DNA from: Betaproteobacteria bacterium Ga0077540
GTDB taxonomy: Bacteria; Pseudomonadota; Gammaproteobacteria; Burkholderiales; Methylophilaceae
Assembly (NCBI GenBank): GCA_001464125.1
Contig: LNEP01000015.1
Location: 1 to 64,000 of the forward strand
DNA: 64,000 bases
Reading direction: 5' to 3'
The translations under genes were made by a program, and so were the position numbers. The notes under the pieces are model-generated. The model ran no database searches, was not told the origin of the DNA, and saw only the letters and a list, made by a program, of their open reading frames with translations. The stretch's first letter is position 1, and every line of letters begins with the position of its first letter. Positions 53,794 through 63,990 of the stretch are shown piece after piece.

Positions 53794-56205
53794 TTAACCT
53801 TTAATTTTGTGGACAGTTGCCTTCTTCTTAGTAGTGTCAGCCTTATCTGCATTCATACTTTTAATCTGCTCTTCCCAGCGCACCAGCCAAGATTTAAAGT
53901 CTTTTTCTGGCATGGGTTTGCCCATAAAATACCCTTGCCCATAATCACAGCCAATTTTAGCCAATAAATCCCAAACTTCTAGATTTTCTACGCCTTCGGC
54001 CACCACTTTCAGGTTGAGGTTATGCCCTAAATCAACGGTGGAACGCACAATAATGGCATCGTTTTCATTGGTTGCCATATTCATTACAAATGATTTATCG
54101 ATTTTTAACTCTTGCACTGGCAGGCGTTTCAAATAGCCCAATGAAGAATAACCGGTACCAAAATCATCAATAGCAATTTTTAATCCCATTTGCGACAAAC
54201 GCTGCAAAGTGGCTTCTGCGCGTACCGGGTCATCCATAATACTGCTCTCGGTAATTTCCAGTGAAATCGCATCAACAGTGACGTCATGTAGCTTAAAAAT
54301 TTGCTCGATTTTTTCTGGCAGATCCGAGCTAATCAAATCGCGTGTGGAGATATTGACGGCGATGGTGAGTGCTATACCCTCTTTTTTTAATGCTGCATGT
54401 ACGCGGCAAGCTTCTTCTAGCATCCACAAAGTAATACCCTGAATCAGGCCAGTTTGTTCGGCAAATGGAATGAACTGATCGGGAAAAATAAAGCCTTTTT
54501 CCGGATGTATCCAACGTACCAACGCTTCTGCCGCATAGCCTTGTTTGGTTTGCATATTGATTTTGGGCTGTAGGTATAAAGCAAGCTGATGACCTTGGAT
54601 AGCCGACTTCAAATCGGTGGCCATGGTGAGGTTTTCTTGCGCGCCCGAATCCAATTGTGGGTGGTACACCACAATGTCGGAGTTACGAAGTTTGGAAACA
54701 TTGAGCGCGGTTTCGGCGTTATGCAACAAGGCCTCGTCACTTTCACCATGTTGCGGATAGTTGGCAATGCCAAAACCGGCACTTACATCAATTTTTTGTT
54801 GTGCGACTTCTAACGGCACTTCAAAAGCTTTTTTGAGCTTATCTGCCACGATTAAGGATTGCTCTTCCGTTAAATTAGATAGCAACACGCCATATTCGTC
54901 TGCACCCAGACGAGCGACCAAATCGTCGCCTCTAACCACTGCCTTAATTTTTTTGGCGACTTCATACAACAGCACGTCACCCAAATCACGCCCTAAAATT
55001 TTGTTGATCTGTTTAAATCTATCCAGATTGAGTACCAGTACCGAGAGTGGTTGGTTACGATTACGATGCACGCGAATTCTGTCGCCCAGTTGTTGAATGA
55101 ATGCAGCGCGGTTTGGCAAACCAGTGGTCTCGTCACCAAACGCTAGGCGTTTCACACGCTCTTCTCTGGTAGCGATAGCTTCACGCATCGCACTAAAGGA
55201 TTTGCTTAGTTCACCAATCTCATCGATACGATCCGTTTCAATCTCAGCTTCATAATTGCCAAACTCCAGCTGCTTGGCGTATTCCGTCAGCTTTGTAATC
55301 GGTGCGACTATGTAATTTGACACGTAAATAATGGCGATGCTGAACACGCCTAAACCCAAAATGGTCAGGATAAACAGGCTATATTTCATGGCTTGAAATT
55401 GTGCAATCTCAGCGGTGACAGAGCGCTGCAACACGGCTAAAAGTTTATTATCTTTGTTATCGTGCAATATCAGGTATTTGGTTTCGTAAAGCTCGCCACC
55501 GACATCCATTTCATTGGCTATCGCATCACTTTTGACTTGAGAAAAATAGTTTTTGACGATACGTTGTTCTTCGGCAGACAAAGTGGATGCGTTGGATATC
55601 CATGATTTGTCTTTAGTTTGTTGCACAAAAGTGACTTGTAGATTGCTTAGCTGATTGATTTTTAACGCCAATACATCGTCTATTTCAAAACCCACTACCA
55701 TCCAACCAATAATAATAGGCGCTTTAATTGGCACTGCCACCAACTGGTAAGGCATGCCATTGAAAATATCAAACTGGATTTTTTGTGTAGATGCGGAGTA
55801 ATTGTCGATAAGATGCTGTACCGCGGGCAATGCTTCCTGCTCGGTTAAGTCCCCTGAAACGGTAGTGATTTCATTTTCCAGACCATGGAAAATGGCAATA
55901 TCGGCATGAATCCGGCTTTGGAAATTATTGAGTGCTGAGAGTATCGTCTCTTGGTCGTTTGAGGCAATCGCCTCACGAAAACCATAATCGGCTGCCAACA
56001 CTTTTGCGCCGTTAATAATGTTTTCGTTGTTACTTTCCAGCAAGTTTAGGAAGACTTTCTCACCGACTTCCAGTTCTTTTGCCACTAGATTTCTGACGTT
56101 TTTATCGACGCTACGATCAATTGGAATGAGCCCGACTAATTGAATAGCCAACACCAAGGTGAGAAAGATGATGACGATTTGTTGTTTTAGGCTTTTAAAT
56201 TTCAT
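53794..56205 (-). CDS. Membrane sensor with HAMP, degenerate GGDEF (GADEY) and EAL domains
   Basis: Two TM helices around an extracytoplasmic sensor; ARLGADEYGVLL; AAEALVRWIHPEKG. Confidence 0.93.
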   Translation of the reverse strand: MKFKSLKQQIVIIFLTLVLAIQLVGLIPIDRSVDKNVRNLVAKELEVGEKVFLNLLESNNENIINGAKVLAADYGFREAIASNDQETILSALNNFQSRIHADIAIFHGLENEITTVSGDLTEQEALPAVQHLIDNYSASTQKIQFDIFNGMPYQLVAVPIKAPIIIGWMVVGFEIDDVLALKINQLSNLQVTFVQQTKDKSWISNASTLSAEEQRIVKNYFSQVKSDAIANEMDVGGELYETKYLILHDNKDNKLLAVLQRSVTAEIAQFQAMKYSLFILTILGLGVFSIAIIYVSNYIVAPITKLTEYAKQLEFGNYEAEIETDRIDEIGELSKSFSAMREAIATREERVKRLAFGDETTGLPNRAAFIQQLGDRIRVHRNRNQPLSVLVLNLDRFKQINKILGRDLGDVLLYEVAKKIKAVVRGDDLVARLGADEYGVLLSNLTEEQSLIVADKLKKAFEVPLEVAQQKIDVSAGFGIANYPQHGESDEALLHNAETALNVSKLRNSDIVVYHPQLDSGAQENLTMATDLKSAIQGHQLALYLQPKINMQTKQGYAAEALVRWIHPEKGFIFPDQFIPFAEQTGLIQGITLWMLEEACRVHAALKKEGIALTIAVNISTRDLISSDLPEKIEQIFKLHDVTVDAISLEITESSIMDDPVRAEATLQRLSQMGLKIAIDDFGTGYSSLGYLKRLPVQELKIDKSFVMNMATNENDAIIVRSTVDLGHNLNLKVVAEGVENLEVWDLLAKIGCDYGQGYFMGKPMPEKDFKSWLVRWEEQIKSMNADKADTTKKKATVHKIKG

Positions 56206-56226
56206 TGGGCTATTCTGGATTGGTAG

Positions 56227-56853
56227 CTAAATGAGTTTCGCGTCATTAATGTCTAGCTGTATGACCACCGGTGCATTAGTCGCTTTGACCGTGATGGCTT
56301 GTTCGGCTGGTTTGTTCTCAGTTTTTAGGGCGTAATGCCACACCTTAAGCTGGTAACCTTCTTCTGGCACATTGCTGATTTTGGCAACGCCATTACCATC
56401 AGTCTTGGCATGGTATGGGGTATCAACAATATGAATAAACGCCAGCATAGTGTCATGAATATTACAGCCCAACACCACGGTACCCGCTTTATCAAACATT
56501 ACGGGGTTAGCCGGCACGCCAGAATACAGTTTTAATTCAAACTTTTTTGCGGGTGAGAATGAGTAAACGTGATGCCTTACTTTATCTTTATTGGGAAAAT
56601 TGATATTGGTGCCAGTTTGCACTACGGACACCTGCGGATTGAATTGCCGCCCTCTTTGCTCAATCTGGAATTCTTTACTTGCTGCTTGACTGGCTGTTTT
56701 GCTATTTTCTATATAAACAATCGCATCCACAAGTTTGTTGCCTTTGCTATCACGCACTTCTACCGTCACTTCCGCTGCAACCACAAATTGCGATGCCAGC
56801 AATAAACCAAGGCTTATGAACAAGGGTGTTGGATTTTTGAACAGTTTCATCAT
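56227..56853 (-). CDS. Exported cupredoxin-like protein annotated in relatives as methylamine utilization (MauL-like)
   Basis: Signal peptide, VRHHVYSFSPAKKFELKLYSG, VLGCNIHDTMLAFI. Confidence 0.78.
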   Translation of the reverse strand: MMKLFKNPTPLFISLGLLLASQFVVAAEVTVEVRDSKGNKLVDAIVYIENSKTASQAASKEFQIEQRGRQFNPQVSVVQTGTNINFPNKDKVRHHVYSFSPAKKFELKLYSGVPANPVMFDKAGTVVLGCNIHDTMLAFIHIVDTPYHAKTDGNGVAKISNVPEEGYQLKVWHYALKTENKPAEQAITVKATNAPVVIQLDINDAKLI

Positions 56854-57278
56854 TATTTGGTCACCACATCGCGCTTCATCGGGGCTAATATTTTCAACAA
56901 TTCGTTTTTTTCGCGTGTGCCGATATGGTTGGCATCCAAAGTATCGCGCAAGTCTTGCACCATCAGTTCAAATTCGGCGGTGGTGATATTTAATTCTGCA
57001 TGCGAATTTTTCATGGTTTCACCTTCGTAAACGCAATCGCCTCCGGTCTGTACGCACAAAAAATCCGCTAGGGATTGCTTGAGGGTTGCCATCTTCACGC
57101 CCTCGAAAGAGCGCTTGGTGGCTGGATCTTGCGCGACTTTATCTAAAGTTTGCGAAGAAATGGTATAGAGCATTTCCTTACCACCGATTCGTTGATACAG
57201 GCTGGCCTCCGGCGCGCTTGTGGTTTTGCAAGCCGTGACCATCATCAGCAAACCTAAACTTAACAGCAGTGATTTCAT
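56853..57278 (-). CDS. Truncated-hemoglobin-like (group 1) predicted lipoprotein
   Basis: SLYQRIGGKEML globin start, MKNSHAELNITTAEFELMVQDLRDTLD, lipobox-like LMMVTAC. Confidence 0.78.
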   Translation of the reverse strand: MKSLLLSLGLLMMVTACKTTSAPEASLYQRIGGKEMLYTISSQTLDKVAQDPATKRSFEGVKMATLKQSLADFLCVQTGGDCVYEGETMKNSHAELNITTAEFELMVQDLRDTLDANHIGTREKNELLKILAPMKRDVVTK

Positions 57279-57432
57279 TTCATACTCCGACGCTATTGGA
57301 TATTGGCATCATATGCCCAAGTGAATTGATTCAATCGCAAGAAATGAGGCCTAAACCTTGCTTATCTCCATATAATAGTTAGTGCGCGAATCATTAATAA
57401 TTGAAACATATCATTGGAGTGGGATAGTTGTC

Positions 57433-58308
57433 ATGAGAAATTTAAATATCATCAAACAATCTGCGTTGGCAGTTGCATGCTTATTAGGCTTGAGTATTAA
57501 CCATGCCTTAGCGGGTGACCGTCTATTGGGCACCGGTGGTGTCTCACAGATTGAGGGGGCTGGTGGTGGCGGTCTCACCCCTTGGGCGATGATTGCAGGC
57601 TATGGCACCGATGCACAAATTGGCGGCTCTGCTTTTTTTACGCGCGCAAAAACCGGTGATGATTTTGAATTGAATACCGGTGGTATTGCAGTGGGCTTTT
57701 ACAATCGCCTTGAGTTGAGCGTCAGTCAAACCAAATTTGAACTGGGTAGCACCGTGCCCAAAGAATCTATTCGCTTGAACACCATGGGCATTAAATTGCG
57801 CTTATTTGGTGATGCCATTTACGATCAAGACACCTGGGTGCCGCAAGTATCAGCTGGGGCACTGATTAAGCATAACGAAGATTTTGATCTTGTGCCTAAG
57901 TTGGTTGGTGGCAAAGACAGCACTGGGGTAGATTACTACCTAGCTGCATCCAAACTATATTTAGATGCGGTATTTGGTAGAAACCTATTGCTAGGTGCCA
58001 CGCTGATTGCCACCAAAGCCAACCAGTTTGGCTTATTAGGGTTTGGTGGGGATTTGAATAACGATTACCAAATCAAACCTTCTTATTCCGCCGCTATTAT
58101 GCTGACAGATAACTTACTGGTGGGTATGGAATATCGTTACAAGCCAGATAACCTATCATCATTTAACGAGAACGATGCCAAAGATGTGTTTGTCACTTGG
58201 TTTCCACACAAACGCTTTTCCGTTACAGCTGCGGCCGTAGATTTAGGTGACGTGGCTGACAAAACCAACCAAGCTGCATGGTATCTATCCGGCCAAATCA
58301 GTTACTAG
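57433..58308 (+). CDS. DUF3034-like outer-membrane/exported protein (start revised)
   Basis: Signal peptide ending NHALAGDRLL; beta-rich GGVSQIEGAGGGGLTPWAMIAGYG. Confidence 0.75.
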   Translation: MRNLNIIKQSALAVACLLGLSINHALAGDRLLGTGGVSQIEGAGGGGLTPWAMIAGYGTDAQIGGSAFFTRAKTGDDFELNTGGIAVGFYNRLELSVSQTKFELGSTVPKESIRLNTMGIKLRLFGDAIYDQDTWVPQVSAGALIKHNEDFDLVPKLVGGKDSTGVDYYLAASKLYLDAVFGRNLLLGATLIATKANQFGLLGFGGDLNNDYQIKPSYSAAIMLTDNLLVGMEYRYKPDNLSSFNENDAKDVFVTWFPHKRFSVTAAAVDLGDVADKTNQAAWYLSGQISY

Positions 58309-58313
58309 CAAGG

Positions 58314-59063
58314 TTATTTTTTAGCCGCCAAACCACAATCAGATTTCGTTTTGCTCTCCAATCGTGCGAAATACTGACTGCTACCGGTCGCCATCGCATA
58401 TGGGTTAGACCGTACATAATCAATGTAAGCCATTTGTCGTTCGCTCACATGCGCTGCTAATGTCTTGGCTTGGCAGGCGCAGGCAGCTACCCTATCTTGG
58501 CCCGTTTGGGCCGTATATTTTTCAGTGCAACGCTGCGTGTTTGCTTGCTGATATGCCGTGCTCCAAGGCGTAGTATTTTGTGCGTTTTCTGCCAAATTTG
58601 CCCGTGCTTGCGTAATCAGTGAGTACATCATCTCTACACTTGCGCGTAATTGACCTAGGGCAGCGGTTTGTAAAATTTCAGTGGATGGTATCTCCAAGTT
58701 AGCAGGCGTTACTCTAAACGCTGCTTCTATTTGTGTGGTGCTTGGGATGGCATAACCTTGTGCCGCCAACATAATTTTCTTAGCAGGCTCAGCATCCAAA
58801 ACCGCATTCGCTTCTTCCAGATGTGCAGCGGGCAAGCTTAATGTTAATAGCGCAGTACATGGCTCGTCTTGCTTTTCGGTGACTTTCAGCGTCACTAGTT
58901 GATCACTCACGGCGTGCGTAAAGGCCGGCGGAATACGGTTGAGCAAATAATTTTGCTCATTCTGTTGCAGAGTTTCTAACTGCGTGGTGTTTAAACAGGC
59001 TGCATCGGATAATTGCCAGAACCCGCTAAAGAATACAATCCAAAAACCGCGTTTGATGCTCAT
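58314..59063 (-). CDS. Exported hypothetical protein with Cys-rich C-terminal region (start revised to MSIKRGF)
   Basis: Signal peptide MSIKRGFWIVFFSGFWQLSDA; CTEKYTAQTGQDRVAACACQAKTL. Confidence 0.65.
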   Translation of the reverse strand: MSIKRGFWIVFFSGFWQLSDAACLNTTQLETLQQNEQNYLLNRIPPAFTHAVSDQLVTLKVTEKQDEPCTALLTLSLPAAHLEEANAVLDAEPAKKIMLAAQGYAIPSTTQIEAAFRVTPANLEIPSTEILQTAALGQLRASVEMMYSLITQARANLAENAQNTTPWSTAYQQANTQRCTEKYTAQTGQDRVAACACQAKTLAAHVSERQMAYIDYVRSNPYAMATGSSQYFARLESKTKSDCGLAAKK

Positions 59064-59156
59064 ATACACACTCTCATTCAAATATTTGCGTGTGTGACAA
59101 AGCCTTACGTGGCGAGTTCTATTTTGATACAAAAACCACTAGGAAAAAGTGCGAAA

Positions 59157-60254
59157 TTAGGCGAAAAATGTGCGAACTACATTAATTGTGGCCTCTACGT
59201 CGGCATCTGACAATTGCGGGCCGATAGGTAAACTGAGAGTTTGTTGCGCATATTGCTCAGCCAGTGGGTAACTTGCTTGCGCAATGGGGAGATGCTGATA
59301 GGCCTGCTGCTTGTGCGGCGGGACAGGATAGTGAATCAGCGTTTGCACACCTGATTGTGTAAGGTGTTGTTGCAGTGCATCGCGCTGCGGTGTTGCCACT
59401 ACGTATAAATGCCAGACCGGGCTTGCGCCTGCTGGTGTTGTGGGCAACACCAAAGGCAAATCTGCCAATGCTGCTTGGTAACGTGCTGCTATGGTTTGTC
59501 TGCGTGCATTCCATGCATCTAAGTACTTTAGCTTAACGGCTAAGACAGCTGCCTGGATCGGGTCTAGGCGACTATTCACGCCCAACGCATCGTTGTAATA
59601 CTTAACCGCCGAACCATAATTGCCTAATTGGCGAATGCGTTTTGCTAAATCTGCGTTTTGCGTGGTGACTGCACCACCATCGCCCAGCGCCCCTAAATTT
59701 TTACCGGGGTAGAAGCTCCACGCCACCACATCGCCATGGCTACCGATACGCTCACCATGGATGGTAGCGCCGTGTGCTTGGGCGGCATCTTCTACTACAT
59801 ATAACCCGTGTTGTTTTGCCAGTGCGCAAATGGCTGGCATGTCTGCCGGCATGCCATATAAATGCACCGGCATAATGGCTTTGGTGCGTTTTGTAATATG
59901 TGGTGCGATATCTTCTGCGGTAATCACGTATTGTCCTGTGGCAGGCTCCACCGGCACAGGCGTAGCACCCACTGCACTGACTGCCAACCAAGTGGCAATA
60001 AAGGTGTGCGAAGGCACAATCACCTCATCACCAGCACCCACATCCAAAGCTCGTAAAGCCAGTGTTAACGCATCTAAACCATTGCCTACCCCTACACAAT
60101 ATTGGGCTTGGGTATATTGCGCAAAAGCGGCTTCAAAGGTTTCCACCTCGGGGCCGCCAATATACCAACCAGAACGGCTGGCACGTAATACCGCTTCATC
60201 TAGCTCTTTAGCTAGCGCATGATAAGCGGCTTTTAAATCTAAAAATGGAATCAC
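59157..60254 (-). CDS. DegT/DnrJ/EryC1 sugar aminotransferase (FdtB/QdtB-like)
   Basis: DEVIVPSHTFIATWLA, VVEDAAQAHGA, WSFYPGKNLGALGDGGAV with PLP Lys. Confidence 0.92.
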   Translation of the reverse strand: MIPFLDLKAAYHALAKELDEAVLRASRSGWYIGGPEVETFEAAFAQYTQAQYCVGVGNGLDALTLALRALDVGAGDEVIVPSHTFIATWLAVSAVGATPVPVEPATGQYVITAEDIAPHITKRTKAIMPVHLYGMPADMPAICALAKQHGLYVVEDAAQAHGATIHGERIGSHGDVVAWSFYPGKNLGALGDGGAVTTQNADLAKRIRQLGNYGSAVKYYNDALGVNSRLDPIQAAVLAVKLKYLDAWNARRQTIAARYQAALADLPLVLPTTPAGASPVWHLYVVATPQRDALQQHLTQSGVQTLIHYPVPPHKQQAYQHLPIAQASYPLAEQYAQQTLSLPIGPQLSDADVEATINVVRTFFA

Positions 60255-60283
60255 AGCTTGATTTCTAATTGAATGGTGCCTGA

Positions 60284-60697
60284 CTAGGCAGCAGCCCAGC
60301 GTGCACGCATAAAATCATCATACTTGCGGTAGTAATCGTCTTCGCTGTATTTGTTAGAAGCCAAACACATCAGCACGGAGCCAGATGAGAAATTGTCGAT
60401 TTCGCGCCAAATCATCGGGCATACATATAAACCGTAATAAGAGCGTGCTAAGTGGAATTTGCGTTTGTTTTTGCCATCATCCAAGGTGATGTCAAAGCTA
60501 CCGGACATAGCGACTATGAACTGATGCAAGCCTTTGTGTGCATGGCCGCCACGCTCGGCGCCACCCGGCACATCGTAGACGTAATACACGCGTTGCATCT
60601 CAAATGGAATCTGCGAGCTGTTTTCCACAAAGGTTAAATTCCCATGGGGATCATGAATTTTGGGCAATTCTATAATTCTGCAATCTTCTAGTGGCAT
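60284..60697 (-). CDS. dTDP-4-keto-6-deoxyhexose 3,4-ketoisomerase (FdtA/QdtA-like)
   Basis: RVYYVYDVPGGAERGGHAHKGLHQFIVAMSGSFDITLDDG cupin. Confidence 0.92.
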   Translation of the reverse strand: MPLEDCRIIELPKIHDPHGNLTFVENSSQIPFEMQRVYYVYDVPGGAERGGHAHKGLHQFIVAMSGSFDITLDDGKNKRKFHLARSYYGLYVCPMIWREIDNFSSGSVLMCLASNKYSEDDYYRKYDDFMRARWAAA

Positions 60698-60833
60698 ATA
60701 TGCTCCAACTCAGCGTTTGAGGCGCTACTTCATTTAATCAATAGACTTTTTCGTATATTGATAATGCCACATGACTAGTCACTACTTTTCAGTAATCAGA
60801 AGGCGTTTTTCCCGCTAAATTCTGGTTTTGCAT

Positions 60834-62291
60834 TTAGGCACTTAATGCCATCGCCTTCTCAGAAATATCCACAGGCAATATATGTTGCTTCGTTGCGGCA
60901 TAATGTAAGCCTTGCACCACTTGATCATTGAGTGAAGTCGCAAAGAAACCACTCGACATCGCTAACAATGCAATCTCTGGGTAGTGTTGAATAATGGTGC
61001 CTTGGTCCTGCTCCCACGCATCACGCGCGGCTGCATCTGGCACCAAAAAGCCACCAGGGATACGTTTGATGGCGGCAATCACAGGTACTGTATCTGCTGC
61101 AATCAATTGCATCTGCGCCAATTCGGCCAATAGCTTTTCAATGATGAGTGCGTCATCTGTGGCATCGCCATACAGCTTGCGGAAATAGTCCGTATTAAAC
61201 TCCGCAGCAATGTTCATAAAATCGCCATCGTCTTCGGCACACGCCGTTTGGTTGGTAATGCGGTACAAGCTGCAATTTAAATCCACCACATTCAACAAGG
61301 TATAAACATTGCATATATCGGCTTTTTTAATGCGGAAGAATGATACCGCAATGGCAGACTTTGTTTCTTGCACTGGTGTTGGTTGCAAGCCCAAGCATTT
61401 CAACAATTGTGATGGCTGATACGTCCATACCAAATCCGTTGCGTTGAGTTCTGACTCAGCACAACGCACTTGCCAGCCGGTTTCCGTTTTAGTCACTTGT
61501 TGTACTGCTTGCGTGACGTAATGGATGTTTTTATGCGCTAACAGCTCTTGCTTTACTTTGGTCACAATCGCGCCGACGCTACTCAATTTTGGATAATGGA
61601 ATATGGTGGGGGCCAAGCTCACAGGCTTGCCTTGGTAGCTTTCTAGCAAGGTCTCAGGATAAAACAGCGGCAACCAAGCCACACGATGATAACGCCCAAG
61701 CATCTTGTCTGCAGTCACACCCTGCGCTTTCAGTAAATACGGAGCAATCAGTTTTTTATGCATGGTGTTGCCATGGTTGGCGATGGAGGCTGTGGCGTAA
61801 TCCAAGGTATCGTAAGCCGTGCCATTCACTTTTTGGCGCGCATGGATAGACGCTTCTGGTTGCGAATGTTGTAAATCGGCAATGCTGTCCTGCGCGAAAG
61901 GCAATTGGCTGAAGCTGTGGTAAGCGTTGCTCAACAGCACATCGTCATACACCGCACCATCCACCATCATTTTTGGCATGTCAAACTCATGCAATGGGCT
62001 ATATTTCAAGGCCCACTCATGCACGATATTTAAAAATCTGCCCACATCGTTGCGTAAAGTAGGGTCATAACTTGCCAGTTCAGACCACTTGGCTTGGTTC
62101 AAATAGCCATCCAACTCAAACTTCACCAGCCCGGCATCAAACATCACGCCGTCAATCTGCAAGCCAGCAAAGTAGCCACCCAATGGGCCGCCCGGGTTCA
62201 CCAACGTGACTTGTTTACCCTGCTCTGCCAATTCTAAAGCGGCAATCATGCCTGCTAATGCGTTGCCTACAATGACGGTGTGGTTGTTCAT
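60834..62291 (-). CDS. FAD/NAD(P)-binding amine-oxidase-like oxidoreductase
   Basis: VIVGNALAGMIAALELAEQGKQVTLVN Rossmann; polysaccharide cluster context. Confidence 0.8.
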   Translation of the reverse strand: MNNHTVIVGNALAGMIAALELAEQGKQVTLVNPGGPLGGYFAGLQIDGVMFDAGLVKFELDGYLNQAKWSELASYDPTLRNDVGRFLNIVHEWALKYSPLHEFDMPKMMVDGAVYDDVLLSNAYHSFSQLPFAQDSIADLQHSQPEASIHARQKVNGTAYDTLDYATASIANHGNTMHKKLIAPYLLKAQGVTADKMLGRYHRVAWLPLFYPETLLESYQGKPVSLAPTIFHYPKLSSVGAIVTKVKQELLAHKNIHYVTQAVQQVTKTETGWQVRCAESELNATDLVWTYQPSQLLKCLGLQPTPVQETKSAIAVSFFRIKKADICNVYTLLNVVDLNCSLYRITNQTACAEDDGDFMNIAAEFNTDYFRKLYGDATDDALIIEKLLAELAQMQLIAADTVPVIAAIKRIPGGFLVPDAAARDAWEQDQGTIIQHYPEIALLAMSSGFFATSLNDQVVQGLHYAATKQHILPVDISEKAMALSA

Positions 62292-63055
62292 GATGACAAT
62301 TCCTTACGTTGAAGATTGATGTAAATTTCGGAGCCGTTTTCCGGAAAATGCTTGGTCAGCGCCCACAAGCCATCCAACATGGCTTGGTTGGCAAACCCGC
62401 TTTGCGCTAAGGTGTGCATTTGTGCGTGGGTAAATGGCTTCATAAAAAACGAGCCTTCGGATACCACGGCAAACCCAGTCAGGTCAGCCAGTGTCTTGAG
62501 GCTTTGCAAATCAAAAATACGGGGTTGTTTAAAGGTTTTTTGCAACTCAGAAGGCGCATACAGCGTATCGATCAAGCCCATTTCTAAGGCCAATAGGCGA
62601 TGCATGGATTTAGCGTTCGGCACATTCACATGCACCAGCGTATGCGCGGAGCACAATGCTTTGGCACTGAGCATCAGCGCTTCGGCATCGGGCACTTCGT
62701 GCAATAGGCTACTGAGTAAAATCAAATCGTAATCACCTTGCAACTGCTCGGTAGCGGTAGCGTCTTCTAAAAAATGCTGTACAACATTAACCTTGCTATT
62801 CTTTGCCATATCTTGTCTGGCTTTTTCGGCAAAGGCGCTACCTGGCTCCACAATGCACAAATGCTCAAACCCCTGCCAGCTGTTGGCAATGGTGTCCCAG
62901 CCGCAACCCACTTCTAAAATACGTTTGGGTTGATGGGTTTCTAGTAATTCCAACAATAACCGTTTGCGATACTGCGCTTGTATCACTTCAAAATTACTGG
63001 CGGAATACGCACTTTGGTAAGCTTCAATTTCTTGCTGTTTTAAGGTCAAACTCAT
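62288..63055 (-). CDS. Class I SAM-dependent methyltransferase
   Basis: RILEVGCGWDTIANSW motif I; ATGA overlaps at both ends. Confidence 0.85.
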   Translation of the reverse strand: MSLTLKQQEIEAYQSAYSASNFEVIQAQYRKRLLLELLETHQPKRILEVGCGWDTIANSWQGFEHLCIVEPGSAFAEKARQDMAKNSKVNVVQHFLEDATATEQLQGDYDLILLSSLLHEVPDAEALMLSAKALCSAHTLVHVNVPNAKSMHRLLALEMGLIDTLYAPSELQKTFKQPRIFDLQSLKTLADLTGFAVVSEGSFFMKPFTHAQMHTLAQSGFANQAMLDGLWALTKHFPENGSEIYINLQRKELSS

Positions 63056-63990
63056 GCCAACTCCAATTCTAGCCATTGCAAAATCGTGGTTCTGCCGCCA
63101 AACATCTCTTTTTGTGCCGCCAAACCTTCATTGAAAGATAAGCCGCGATTACAGGTGGAAATGCCAAAATTAAAATAGGGTTTATGGGCAAACGCGTCTG
63201 AAATCAAATGTTCCAGCAGCGCATCCAACGCGCCGGTTTCGCGCGCCGCATCGGTTAAGCCAATGTATTGGGTATGCGTCACTTCGGCATAGTCATACAC
63301 CACGACACCTGCCACTGGCTGGTCGCCAAGGTAAGCTAGATATAACTGGATTTGTGGAAAGCGCGAGGCCAGTAATTGCATTTCTTGCAAGCTGTGTGTG
63401 GGTTTGACCGCATGACGATCTTCCAGATTTTGTGTGAGCATCTGCCAAAAACTGGCGTAATCCTCACTTTTTTGTACGGTAATACCCGCTTTTTTGGCTT
63501 TGCCAATGGCGTGTTTTCTTCCTTTGGCCAATGGCAAACGTGCAGACTGCTGAATGGTGGTCGAGACATCCACGCGCGAGGTTTTGGCCCCTAAGCGGTG
63601 TAATGCATATAAATCTTCTTCGCTGGGTACGCGGTGGTAAATATGCGGTACGGGTTTATAAATCAACTTGGCAATGCCCGCAGCAATCAACCAATCTTTC
63701 AGTTGCTCGAAGATGGTTTTCACATCGGCAGCGCCCGTTTTATCCGCCAAAACAAGTCCGCCAAAGGTCAGACCGCCGTGCGATACCACGGTATCGCCAT
63801 CGCGACTGGCAGACAGCATAGCGACCAACTGCCCTTCTTTTTCAATCATTAAAGAGGCATCAGTAAAGCGGTCTGCGTGGTAATCCATATAACCACGGTC
63901 AAACAAAAATGTCCCGTTACGGCTGGCTTGGTTAAAGCGATTCCAAGTCTCTAAATCTTCTGCGCGGTAAGGTTTGAATGTAAAGCTCAT
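63052..63990 (-). CDS. FemAB/GNAT-like acyltransferase
   Basis: GRKHAIGKAKKAGITVQKS and LYLAYLGDQPVAGVVVYDY, as in GNAT proteins of polysaccharide loci. Confidence 0.85.
   Translation of the reverse strand: MSFTFKPYRAEDLETWNRFNQASRNGTFLFDRGYMDYHADRFTDASLMIEKEGQLVAMLSASRDGDTVVSHGGLTFGGLVLADKTGAADVKTIFEQLKDWLIAAGIAKLIYKPVPHIYHRVPSEEDLYALHRLGAKTSRVDVSTTIQQSARLPLAKGRKHAIGKAKKAGITVQKSEDYASFWQMLTQNLEDRHAVKPTHSLQEMQLLASRFPQIQLYLAYLGDQPVAGVVVYDYAEVTHTQYIGLTDAARETGALDALLEHLISDAFAHKPYFNFGISTCNRGLSFNEGLAAQKEMFGGRTTILQWLELELA

Noticed and set aside
59761-60222. 153-aa + strand ORF antisense to the aminotransferase
   Set aside because: Antisense shadow, no domain; the PLP enzyme motifs support the minus strand.
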